A DNA stretch of 64,000 nt from Streptomyces tibetensis (GTDB lineage: Bacteria > Actinomycetota > Actinomycetes > Streptomycetales > Streptomycetaceae). The stretch's first letter is position 1; every line of letters begins with the position of its first letter. Made by a program: the position numbers and the translations under genes. Under the pieces are notes generated by a model. It was not told the origin of the DNA, did no database searches, and worked only from the letters and a program-made list of their open reading frames with translations. Location of the stretch: contig NZ_SZVW01000015.1 of the NCBI RefSeq assembly GCF_007655005.1, positions 124,001-188,000 on the forward strand. The letters are read 5' to 3'. This document shows positions 1 through 7,579 of the stretch, piece after piece.

Positions 1-1950
1 GTCGCGACCATGCGCGCCCGCCGCGGCCCCGATTCCGTCACCGGCCTGCCCGAGGGCCGGGCCTGGCTGTACGTCGAGCTCGAAGGCGACGACCAGACCA
101 CCGTGAACGCCCGGGCCGAAGAGTTGCTCGATGCGCTCAAGGCCCTGGGACGGCTGAGCGGTGGCCGGGTCGTGGCGAGCCCGGCGGAGCGGCGTTCGCT
201 GTGGCGGGTGCGGGAGGACGGGGCCGGACTGGCGGCCCGGCTCGTCGACGGCGGGGAGTCCTGGCCAGGCTGGGAGGACGCGGCAGTCGCCCCGGCGGAC
301 TTGGCCGCCTACCTGCGCGGTTTCCGCAAGCTGCTCGCCGCCCACGAGCTGACCGGTGTGCTGTACGGGCACTTCGGCGCCGGATGCGTCCATGTGCGGA
401 TCGACTTCGACATGGCCACGGACGCAGGCCGGACGGTCATGCGCCGGTTCCTGTCGGAGGCCGCCGCGTTGGTTGTCGAGCACGGCGGCACGCTGTCGGG
501 TGAGCACGGTGACGGACGTGCCCGCAGCGAACTGCTGAAGGTCATGTACAGCCACCGCATGATCGCCGCGTTCGCCGCCTTCAAGAAGACCTTCGACCCC
601 GAAGGGCTGCTCAACCCCGGTGTCATCGTCGATCCGGCTCCGCTGGACACCGACCTTGCCCTGCGCGAACTACCGCTCGTGGACACGACGTTCGGCTTCC
701 CGCACGACGAGGACGGCTTCGCCGGTGCCGTGCGTCGCTGTGTCGGGGTCGGCCGCTGCCGCAGTGACGCGGGCGGGGTGATGTGCCCGAGCTACCGGGC
801 CACGGGCGAGGAGAACGACTCCACCCGCGGCCGGGCCCGCATGCTCCAGGAGATGGTCCGGGGCGAAGCCATCGGCGACGGCTGGCGCTCCACCGAGGTC
901 AAGGACGCCCTCGATCTGTGCCTGTCCTGCAAGGCCTGCTCCAGCGACTGCCCGGTCGGTGTCGACATGGCTACCTACAAGGCGGAGTTCCTCCACCAGC
1001 ACTACAAGGGCCGCCTACGGCCCCGCTCCCACTACTCCCTCGGCTGGCTGCCCCGGACCTCCGCCCTGGCCGGGTACGCGGCCCGCCCGATCAACCTGCT
1101 GCTGCGCGGACCCCTCGGCACGTTCCTGGCCCGCCTGGGCGGCGTCACCACCAAGCGCAGAATCCCCGCCTTCGCCTCCCGCCGCGCCCTGCGCAAGACC
1201 CTCCGCGCTGCGAAGACCACCGAACCGGCCAAGGCCGTCCTCTTCGTCGACAGCTTCACCCGTGCCTTCCGCCCACAGGTCGCGGGAGCGGCGAGCCGCG
1301 TGCTCGCCGACGCCGGTGTCCCCTGCACCTCGCGGGACGGCCTGTGCTGCGGGCTGACCTGGGTCAGCACCGGCCAGCTCGCCACGGCCCGCAAGATCAT
1401 GGGCCGCACGGTCGCCGCCCTCGACAACGGCGACGACCGGCCGATCATCGTGGCCGAACCCAGCTGCGCCGCAGCCCTCAAACGCGACGTGCCCGAACTC
1501 CTCGGCAGCGAGGCGGCCCGGCGCGTGGCGGACCGCGTGCAGACCTTCACCGGCGCCCTGAGCGACCTGGCCGACCCGGGCTGGACCCCGCCGCCCCTGC
1601 CCGAGAACGTCGTGCTGCAGACCCACTGCCACGAGTACGCCACCTTCAAGGGCCGCCGCCCTGCCGACCTGCTGCGCCGCCTGGGCGTGCGCACGGTGGA
1701 CGAGGCCGAGGGCTGCTGCGGACTCGCCGGCAACTTCGGCTTCGAAGCCCAGCACTACGACACCTCCATCGCCGTCGCCGACCTCGCCCTCACACCGCGC
1801 CTCGACGCACTCGACGGACGACCCGTCATCGCCGACGGCTTCAGCTGCGCCACCCAGATCGACCATCTCGCCGGCGACCAGGACGTCCGCGCCCTGCACC
1901 TCGCCGAACTCCTCGACCCCGCCGCCGATCAACCAGGAGAGACGACATGA
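1..1950 (+). CDS. FAD-linked oxidase / Fe-S oxidoreductase fusion (5' truncated by window edge)
   Basis: C-terminal part of a D-lactate/D-2-hydroxyacid dehydrogenase-type fusion that oxidises a 2-hydroxy acid on FAD and passes electrons through Fe-S clusters. Counting from codon 10-12 as residue 1, residues 1-205 are the FAD-oxidase C domain, including the conserved GEHGDGRAR stretch. Ferredoxin-like cysteines follow near 244-258 (CVGVGRC) and 304-314 (CLSCKACSSDCP). Two CCG-type cysteine domains lie near 446 and 569 (GLCCGL, GCCGLAG). The frame is open to base 1 and the FAD-binding N domain is missing, so the gene begins upstream. Its stop overlaps the next start (ATGA), implying co-translation with the aldehyde dehydrogenase. 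Family assignment is firm; the substrate is not known. Confidence 0.88.
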   Translation, partial: VATMRARRGPDSVTGLPEGRAWLYVELEGDDQTTVNARAEELLDALKALGRLSGGRVVASPAERRSLWRVREDGAGLAARLVDGGESWPGWEDAAVAPADLAAYLRGFRKLLAAHELTGVLYGHFGAGCVHVRIDFDMATDAGRTVMRRFLSEAAALVVEHGGTLSGEHGDGRARSELLKVMYSHRMIAAFAAFKKTFDPEGLLNPGVIVDPAPLDTDLALRELPLVDTTFGFPHDEDGFAGAVRRCVGVGRCRSDAGGVMCPSYRATGEENDSTRGRARMLQEMVRGEAIGDGWRSTEVKDALDLCLSCKACSSDCPVGVDMATYKAEFLHQHYKGRLRPRSHYSLGWLPRTSALAGYAARPINLLLRGPLGTFLARLGGVTTKRRIPAFASRRALRKTLRAAKTTEPAKAVLFVDSFTRAFRPQVAGAASRVLADAGVPCTSRDGLCCGLTWVSTGQLATARKIMGRTVAALDNGDDRPIIVAEPSCAAALKRDVPELLGSEAARRVADRVQTFTGALSDLADPGWTPPPLPENVVLQTHCHEYATFKGRRPADLLRRLGVRTVDEAEGCCGLAGNFGFEAQHYDTSIAVADLALTPRLDALDGRPVIADGFSCATQIDHLAGDQDVRALHLAELLDPAADQPGETT

Positions 1951-3386
1951 CCGAGGTACTGACCCAGTTGTTCATCGGCGGGGCCTGGGTGGATGCCGCG
2001 GACGGCGCCACCATGCCCGTCGACGACCCCGCCACCGGCGAGACCCTCTGCCACGTCGCCGACGCCGGCCCCAAGGACGCCCGGCTTGCCGAGGAGGCGG
2101 CCGTCCAGGCCCAGCCCGACTGGGCCCGCACCGCGCCCCGGGCACGCAGCGAAATCCTGCGCCGCGCCCACGAGCTCATCCTGGAACGCACCGACGAGCT
2201 CGCCCACCTGATGACGTCCGAGATGGGCAAGCCGCTCGCCGAGGCCAGGGGAGAGGTGGCCTACGCCGCCGAGTTCTTCCGCTGGTTCTCCGAAGAGGCC
2301 GTGCGCATCGACGGCGGCTGCGGTCTGCTGCCCGACGGACGCAACCGCATGCTGCTCTCCCGCCGCCCGGTCGGCCCCTGCCTGCTGATCACGCCGTGGA
2401 ACTTCCCGCTGGCCATGGGCACCCGCAAGATCGGCCCGGCGATCGCTGCGGGCTGCACGATGATCCTCAAGCCAGCCCCGCAGACCCCCCTGTCCAGCCT
2501 CGCGCTGGCCGGGATCCTCAAGGAGGCGGGCCTGCCGGACGGAGTGCTCAACGTCGTCACCACCTCCCGCGCCGGCGAGGTGTGTGAGCCGCTGTTGCGC
2601 GGCGGCCGGATCCGCAAGCTGTCGTTCACCGGCTCCACCGCCGTCGGCCGGCTGCTCCTCGCCCAGTGCGCCGACACCGTCGTACGCACCTCGATGGAGC
2701 TGGGCGGCAATGCCCCGTTCATCGTCTTCGAGGACGCCGACCTGGACGTGGCGGTGGACGGGGCGATGATCGCCAAGATGCGCAACATGGGCGAGGCCTG
2801 CACCGCCGCCAACCGCTTCTTCGTCCACCGCTCGGTCGCCGCCGAGTTCGGACGGCGGCTCGCCGAGCGGATGGGCGCCCTCGTGGTGGGCCCCGGCACC
2901 CGGGACGGCGTCGACGTCGGCCCGCTGATCGACGCCAACGGACGCGCCAAGGTGGAGGAGCTCGTCGCCGACGCCGTGGACCGCGGCGCCGAGGTGCTCG
3001 TGGGCGGTCGGAGGCCTGAAGGGCCGGGCAACTTCTATCCGCCGACGGTGCTGGCCGGTGTCGACCCCGGCAGCCGGCTGATGGGCACGGAGATCTTCGG
3101 CCCGGTCGCCGCGATCCTCACCTTCGACGACGAGGACGAGGTCCTGCGCCGCGCCAACGACACGCCCTGGGGCCTGGTCGGCTACGTCTTCACCCAGGGA
3201 CTGGACCGCGGCCTGCGCGTCAGCGAAGGCCTCGAGGTGGGCATGGTCGGCCTGAACACCGGCCTGGTCTCCAACCCGGCGGCTCCGTTCGGCGGCGTCA
3301 AGCAGTCCGGGCTCGGGCGTGAAGGCGGCCGCGTCGGGATCGACGAGTTCCTGGAGTACCAGTACGTGGCGGTGCCCGTGCGATGA
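1947..3386 (+). CDS. NAD(P)-dependent aldehyde dehydrogenase, succinate-semialdehyde dehydrogenase type
   Basis: A 479-residue ALDH-superfamily enzyme oxidising an aldehyde to the acid with NAD(P)+. The general base Glu251 (MELGGNAPF) and nucleophile Cys285 (GEACTAANRF) are 34 residues apart, the usual family spacing. The cofactor-site ITPWNFP and FTGST motifs are present. Its length and sequence resemble GabD/SSADH-like proteins. The start is ATG 1947, preceded by AGGAGA at 1937-1942 and overlapping the previous stop. The pairing with a 2-hydroxyacid oxidase suggests a small catabolic operon for C4/C5 acids; that pathway is inferred, not shown. Confidence 0.9.
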   Translation: MTEVLTQLFIGGAWVDAADGATMPVDDPATGETLCHVADAGPKDARLAEEAAVQAQPDWARTAPRARSEILRRAHELILERTDELAHLMTSEMGKPLAEARGEVAYAAEFFRWFSEEAVRIDGGCGLLPDGRNRMLLSRRPVGPCLLITPWNFPLAMGTRKIGPAIAAGCTMILKPAPQTPLSSLALAGILKEAGLPDGVLNVVTTSRAGEVCEPLLRGGRIRKLSFTGSTAVGRLLLAQCADTVVRTSMELGGNAPFIVFEDADLDVAVDGAMIAKMRNMGEACTAANRFFVHRSVAAEFGRRLAERMGALVVGPGTRDGVDVGPLIDANGRAKVEELVADAVDRGAEVLVGGRRPEGPGNFYPPTVLAGVDPGSRLMGTEIFGPVAAILTFDDEDEVLRRANDTPWGLVGYVFTQGLDRGLRVSEGLEVGMVGLNTGLVSNPAAPFGGVKQSGLGREGGRVGIDEFLEYQYVAVPVR

Positions 3387-3480
3387 GGGCGGGGCCCGTC
3401 GTTGGGCGGGCCGGTGGCGGGTGACCTCGAACCGTCCGCGTGGTCGGGGCCGGTGGGTCGGTCGTCCGGGCATTCGGATC

Positions 3481-4101
3481 TCAGGCATCCCGGCGCCGTA
3501 CGTGCAGATGGCCCTCGCGGGGAAAGGAGGGAGGCGCCGCCGGCAAGACTCTGTCAAGGCCGTACCGGCTCTTGTGCGCCACGCGACACGAGGCCGGGTT
3601 GTCCACCTGGTGCAGGAGTTCCAGACGCTCCAGCGCGTCGGCCCCCAGGACGTCGAAGGCCCAGCCGGTGAGCGCCTCCAAAGCGCGCGGCGCCACACTC
3701 CGCCCGCGGGCGTGCGCCGCGGTCCAGTAGCCCACCTCGGCCGACGGCTTTCCGGAGGCCACCTCCTTGAGGACCACGTGGCCGACCAACTGCCCGCGGG
3801 GCGAATCGGGGTGCGTTTGAAGAACCGCGAACCCGAACCGTTCCCCCGCTGCCCAGCCTCGCTCCTGGTCCCGCACCCACCGCGACGCATCGCCCTCGTC
3901 CTCCACGGCCGAGCTCGTCCAGCGGCGCAGTGCAGGATCCCGAAACACGTCGACGAGAGCGGCAACGTCGTCCACACACCAGGGACGCAGGGCGAGGGCG
4001 GGAGCGGATGGCGTCGGGCTCGCATGCAGGGTGACGATGTCGTTCACCTGCCGATGGTATGCGGCGGTGTCCCGCCCCCACGCCGGCGATCTCCGGCCCA
4101 C
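3481..4101 (-). CDS. GNAT-family N-acetyltransferase (RimJ/RimL type)
   Basis: A GNAT fold is indicated by the LRPW..DDVAALVDVFRDP start, a central GHVVLKEV..AEVGYWTAAHARGRSVAPRAL acetyl-CoA-binding region and a C-terminal LERLELLHQVDNPASCRVAHKSRYG. This is the layout of enzymes that acetylate protein N-termini or small amines. The GTG at 4101 overlaps the last base of the MerR stop, so translational coupling is plausible. A second GTG at 4047 would remove 18 residues that do not look family-like and may be the true start. The substrate cannot be told. Confidence 0.78.
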   Translation of the reverse strand: MGRRSPAWGRDTAAYHRQVNDIVTLHASPTPSAPALALRPWCVDDVAALVDVFRDPALRRWTSSAVEDEGDASRWVRDQERGWAAGERFGFAVLQTHPDSPRGQLVGHVVLKEVASGKPSAEVGYWTAAHARGRSVAPRALEALTGWAFDVLGADALERLELLHQVDNPASCRVAHKSRYGLDRVLPAAPPSFPREGHLHVRRRDA

Positions 4102-5039
4102 TACCGTTCCATTCGGACGCGCACGGCCTCGATGGACCAGTTGAACGCCGGCCCCAGGCTCTCCGGAGCGGGCCAGCCGTTGATCACCGCGAGCAGCTGG
4201 AGGTACCGATCCCGGCGTGGGTCGCTCGCACTCTCAAGCCGGGCCAGCAGCCGGCGGCGCAACTCGGTGTCGTCGGGGCGGTCGAGGACGTCGGCGCAGT
4301 GAGCCGCAAGCGCCGCAACGATCGGATCGGCCTGCTGCGAAGTCGGGGCGATGCCCGCCGCCAGGGCGGGGCCGACCCGGTCACGGACGACTGCACCGAG
4401 GTCACGGCGAGGGCCCGTGGTGTCGTCTTGTGTCTGTTCGGCCGCGTGGTCCTCGGCCATCCGCCGCACGCCGGCGCGGAAATCCGGTTCTGCGGCCAGT
4501 TGGGCCCACTCCACCCATGCCCGGACCTGCTCCGCCTCGGGGCTGTCGGCTATCTCGGGGGTCATCGAGCGCCTGATCCCCGCCCATGCGGGGTCCGTGT
4601 CGTGACTGCCGAAGGCGGCGTCGAGGAAGTCGCCGATCAGACGGTGGCGTTCGTCCACGGAGAGCCGGGCCAGCTTGTGCATGAGATCCGTCTCCTCAGC
4701 GGTGAGCCCGCGCTCGGCCACCGCCGTCAGCACCGCATGCCGCAGGCGCAGGACGCGGATCTGCACGGCCAGGGCTTCGGCGTGCGTTGCGGCGACCTCG
4801 GGAAGCGAGAGTTCCCGGTCCACGACCCTGCGGATCGTGGGCAGGTCCACACCCAGGTCCCGCAGGGTCCGCACAAGGTCCAGGCGCGCGACGGCGTCGA
4901 TGCCGTAGAGGCGGTAGCCGGCCGGGCTGCGGTCTGTCGGCGCCACGATCCCGCGATCGGAGTAGAACCGAATGGTCTTGACCGTCAGGCCGGTCCGCCG
5001 GGCCAGTTCACCGATCGAATAGAGCATGTCGCCGTCCAT
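4101..5039 (-). CDS. MerR-family transcriptional regulator
   Basis: A 312-residue MerR protein. The N-terminal winged helix (YSIGELARRTGLTVKTIRFY, then GYRLYG) occupies about residues 6-50 and is followed by the dimerisation coil. The long C-terminal region (from about 115) lacks the metal-binding cysteines of MerR/CueR and has no TipAS signature, so its ligand is unknown. The start ATG 5039 has AAGGTAGGGG upstream. A MerR-type dyad sits at 5048-5077, immediately before the gene, so autoregulation is very likely. The acetyltransferase downstream is coupled to it by a one-base overlap. Confidence 0.88.
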   Translation of the reverse strand: MDGDMLYSIGELARRTGLTVKTIRFYSDRGIVAPTDRSPAGYRLYGIDAVARLDLVRTLRDLGVDLPTIRRVVDRELSLPEVAATHAEALAVQIRVLRLRHAVLTAVAERGLTAEETDLMHKLARLSVDERHRLIGDFLDAAFGSHDTDPAWAGIRRSMTPEIADSPEAEQVRAWVEWAQLAAEPDFRAGVRRMAEDHAAEQTQDDTTGPRRDLGAVVRDRVGPALAAGIAPTSQQADPIVAALAAHCADVLDRPDDTELRRRLLARLESASDPRRDRYLQLLAVINGWPAPESLGPAFNWSIEAVRVRMER

Positions 5040-5047
5040 GCCCCTAC

Positions 5048-5077
5048 CTTGACGTCTCCCCCTACGGGAGACTCAAG
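5048..5077 (-). promoter_or_regulatory. MerR operator/promoter dyad
   Basis: Perfect 7-bp arms GTCTCCC (5054-5060) and GGGAGAC (5066-5072) flank a 5-bp spacer. Outer arms CTTGA (5048-5052) and TCAAG (5073-5077) extend the symmetry. MerR proteins bind such dyads in a long promoter spacer, and this one lies directly upstream of the MerR start. Confidence 0.7.
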
Positions 5078-5223
5078 CGCAGTCCACCCACCGACAGCCG
5101 ATCGCACCTCACGCTGTGACGATGCCGAGCAGCACTCGGCGTAGCACCGCATCCTGCCGGTACCCGAGAAACGAACGGTGTCCGTCGATCACCATTGTCA
5201 GTGACTCCTGCAAGCATGCGCAG

Positions 5224-5835
5224 ATGCCCTCGACCAACCACCTGCTCATGGCCCTTGACGATCAGCCGCGTGCCCACCTTCTGGAGCTGATCGGTGCTGT
5301 CGATCCGTGGGACGACCTGGAGCGCACACACAGGGAGACCGCCACGCAGTGGATCGCCGGCGGAGCCCCGCTCTACCGGCTGGGCAAACCGGATGTTCCA
5401 GCGATGCACTTGGTGAGCTACTTCGTTGTCCTCGACGACAGGCTCGGGCAGCTGCTGCTCGTCGCGCACCGCAAGTCGGGCCTGTGGCTGCCGGCAGGGG
5501 GGCACGTCGAGCCGGGCGAGAGCCCGTGGGCCGCGGTGGTGCGCGAGTGCCGTGAGGAGCTGGGTATCGAGGCTGCGGCGTCGCCGATCACCGGCGAGCT
5601 TCCCCTCTTCCTCACCGTGACCCAGACCCTGGGGCAGGGCGCACACACCGACGTCTCGCTCTGGCACCTTCTCATTGCCGATGCTGACACCATCACCGAC
5701 TACGACCACGGCGAGTTCGACGCCATCCGGTGGCTGACCGGCGAACAGGTGCTGGAACAGCCGGCCGGGCTGCTGGACCCCCACATGCACCGTTTCACGC
5801 GCAAGCTGCAGCACGTGCGGTGGACCCGCGGGTAA
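5224..5835 (+). CDS. Nudix hydrolase
   Basis: Hydrolyses nucleoside-diphosphate-X compounds. The complete Nudix box is present at about residues 93-115 (GHVEPGE, then REC REELGI, matching GX5EX7REUXEEXGU). N-terminal to it is VVLDDRLGQLLLVAHRKSG. The frame is open further upstream to an ATG at 5116, but family proteins begin near MPSTNHLLMALDD, so 5224 is preferred; no convincing Shine-Dalgarno sequence marks any candidate. It is divergent from the MerR gene across about 185 bp, so the MerR dyad may also influence it. The substrate is unknown. Confidence 0.85.
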   Translation: MPSTNHLLMALDDQPRAHLLELIGAVDPWDDLERTHRETATQWIAGGAPLYRLGKPDVPAMHLVSYFVVLDDRLGQLLLVAHRKSGLWLPAGGHVEPGESPWAAVVRECREELGIEAAASPITGELPLFLTVTQTLGQGAHTDVSLWHLLIADADTITDYDHGEFDAIRWLTGEQVLEQPAGLLDPHMHRFTRKLQHVRWTRG

Positions 5836-6094
5836 CCCGCGACACCGCGGCGACGATCGCCGAGGCGCGGGTTCCCGTGGTGGCTGGTGACCGGCCGAAC
5901 CCGTTCGTGGAGATCCCCGCCTCGCACGCTCTGTATGCGCGCCGGCCCGGCCGGACCTGGACCGGCCGGCCGCCGAAGGCGCCGCTTGCCGCCCCGACTG
6001 TCCGCGGACCGGACACGGACCTCCTTCACACCCTGCGGGTGAGCCGATGGAGGGGCCCACCCGCCTCGTCACCTCCGGTGGCCGCTGCCTGCCG

Positions 6095-6532
6095 TCAGTG
6101 AGACCGCCGCTTGTCGTTGTAGCGCTGGGCGAGCCGGGCGAGGGCCACCGCCCCGAGCAGCAGGCCGAAGTCGCGCAGCGCGATGTCGTAGTAGTCGGGG
6201 ATGGTCAGCAGGTTGACGATGATCCCGGCGAGCCATCCGGCCACCAGCCAGCCGCCGAAGCGCGGGGCGAGCGCGACGGCAAGGCCCGCAACGATCTCGA
6301 TCACTCCGACTGCGTACATGGCCGCCTGGGCACTCCCGGGAACGATGTCGTTGATCCACGGGGCGAGGTAGGCAGGCCAGTCCACGAGCAGGTTGGCGAA
6401 CTTGTCCAGCCCGAACAGGATCGGCGCCACGGTGAACCCGGTGCGCAGGATGACGAACGCCTGGTAGCCGGGATCGCTGAGCGCGGACCGCCGGGAGGCG
6501 GCGGATGTGGTGGTTGTGGTCGCGGACGACAT
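6095..6532 (-). CDS. DoxX-like integral membrane protein
   Basis: About 145 residues with four predicted membrane segments: FVILRTGFTVAPILFGLDKF, the AMYAVGVIEIVAGLAVAL region, GGWLVAGWLAGIIVNLL and DFGLLLGAVALARL. This is the layout of DoxX/DUF4267-like quinone-associated or hypothetical membrane proteins. The start is set by GGAAGGG five bases before ATG 6532; an upstream ATG at 6562 has no ribosome site. It is divergent from a cysteine-containing regulator, with a 9-bp inverted repeat between them, so it is the likely target of that regulator. Its biochemical role is unknown. Confidence 0.8.
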   Translation of the reverse strand: MSSATTTTTSAASRRSALSDPGYQAFVILRTGFTVAPILFGLDKFANLLVDWPAYLAPWINDIVPGSAQAAMYAVGVIEIVAGLAVALAPRFGGWLVAGWLAGIIVNLLTIPDYYDIALRDFGLLLGAVALARLAQRYNDKRRSH

Positions 6533-6542
6533 GACGCCCTTC

Positions 6543-6574
6543 CTTCTATCGGCAACTCTCATTAACGATAGAAG
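6543..6574. promoter_or_regulatory. 9-bp inverted repeat between the DoxX-like gene and the regulator
   Basis: CTTCTATCG (6543-6551) and CGATAGAAG (6566-6574) are perfect arms around a 14-base A/T-rich spacer. It is centred between two divergent starts, as expected of an operator for the adjacent regulator. Confidence 0.6.
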
Positions 6575-6622
6575 CGCGGAAACCTTCTTTAGTCAATCGC
6601 TGTGGGTTTTACACTGGTGTTC

Positions 6623-7321
6623 GTGGACCCCTCGAAGGAAGTAGCCCGCCCCGACGTCTCCGCCGTCGCCGCACTCGACGAGCCGACCCGCAGGAGGCTC
6701 TACGACCACGTCGTGCGCCGGCCGGAACCGGTCAGCCGCGACGAAGCCGCCGAGGCCCTCGGCCTCGCCCGGCAGACGGCGGCCTTCCACCTGGACCGGC
6801 TGGCCGACGAATCGCTGCTCGACGTCGTCTACGAGCGGCGCAGCGGCCGCACCGGACCCGGAGCGGGTAGGCCCGCCAAGCTCTACAAGCGCTCCGCAAA
6901 AGAGGTCACGGTCAGCCTCCCGGAGCGGCACTACGAGCTGGCCGGACGGCTCCTGGCCCAGGCGCTGGAGGAATCCGAATCCACAGGTGAACCGGTCCGC
7001 TCGGTTCTGCACCGAAAGGCCCAGGTGCTGGGCGCCCAACTCGCCGGACCGGGCCAGGCGGACGTGTTCGCCGTGCTGGAAGAGAACGGCTTCGAACCCC
7101 GCTCCGACGGTGATGCCATCGTCCTGGGCAACTGTCCCTTCCACGCGCTCGCCCGCGAGCACACCCAGACGGTGTGCGGCATGAACCTCCACCTGCTCCG
7201 CGGCCTGCTGGACGGGCTCGCCGAAAGCGGCCTCCAGGCATGCCTCGCGCCCAGCCCCGGTCACTGCTGCGTCCGGCTGGAGCCGGATTCCTCGCCCTAC
7301 ACCGGCGTGCGCCCGTCCTGA
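6623..7321 (+). CDS. Winged-helix (ArsR/SufR-like) regulator with C-terminal cysteines
   Basis: The N-terminal winged helix (ALDEPTRRRLYDHVVRR, then EALGLARQTAAFHLDRL) is followed by a basic wing (GRTGPGAGRPAKLYKR). The C-terminal domain holds NCPFHALAREHTQTVCGMN and GHCCVRL. Cysteines spaced C-x13-C plus a CC pair resemble the Fe-S ligand set of SufR-type sensors, so redox or Fe-S sensing is an inference. Several in-frame GTG codons exist (6602, 6617, 6623); 6623 is chosen because TACACT at 6610-6615 could be a -10 box placing transcription start at the GTG itself (leaderless). Confidence 0.82.
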   Translation: MDPSKEVARPDVSAVAALDEPTRRRLYDHVVRRPEPVSRDEAAEALGLARQTAAFHLDRLADESLLDVVYERRSGRTGPGAGRPAKLYKRSAKEVTVSLPERHYELAGRLLAQALEESESTGEPVRSVLHRKAQVLGAQLAGPGQADVFAVLEENGFEPRSDGDAIVLGNCPFHALAREHTQTVCGMNLHLLRGLLDGLAESGLQACLAPSPGHCCVRLEPDSSPYTGVRPS

Positions 7322-7338
7322 GGACACCACCCGCCGCT

Positions 7339-7375
7339 CCCGGTGCCGCATCCCCCCCGAGAAGTACGGCACGGG
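7339..7375 (+). terminator. Hairpin after the regulator
   Basis: CCCGGTGCCG (7339-7348) can pair with CGGCACGGG (7367-7375), with one bulged base, shortly after the regulator stop. No U-tract follows, which is common in streptomycetes. It is a candidate only. Confidence 0.35.
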
Positions 7376-7514
7376 CACCACCACACGGCGCTGCCGCGGT
7401 GAATCCGCCCTTCGCTGCGGCAGGCCATGAGGCCGGCAGTCGGTCAGGGCCTCAGTTTTGCGCGGTAACGGATACACAGAGATGGTCACACTGGGTCACC
7501 TCTTCCATGAAGGT

Positions 7515-7530
7515 ATGAATGAGTCTTCAT
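7515..7530 (+). promoter_or_regulatory. Candidate metal-regulator operator upstream of the P1B ATPase
   Basis: The dyad ATGAA (7515-7519) / TTCAT (7526-7530) is centred about 60 bp before the ATPase start in an A/T-rich patch. ArsR/SmtB-family metal repressors bind TGAA...TTCA dyads. The regulator is not encoded next door, so the match is suggestive only. Confidence 0.4.
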
Positions 7531-7579
7531 GTGTTCCTGTATGGTGGGTGGCCACGCGACCCCGCCAGAAGGACCCCTG

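Noticed and set aside
1929..4025. Long antisense open frame (698 codons) opposite the aldehyde dehydrogenase
   Set aside because: It is the shadow of a GC-rich gene: no ribosome site, composition dominated by Arg/Gly/Ala and no recognisable domain, while the plus strand encodes a complete ALDH.
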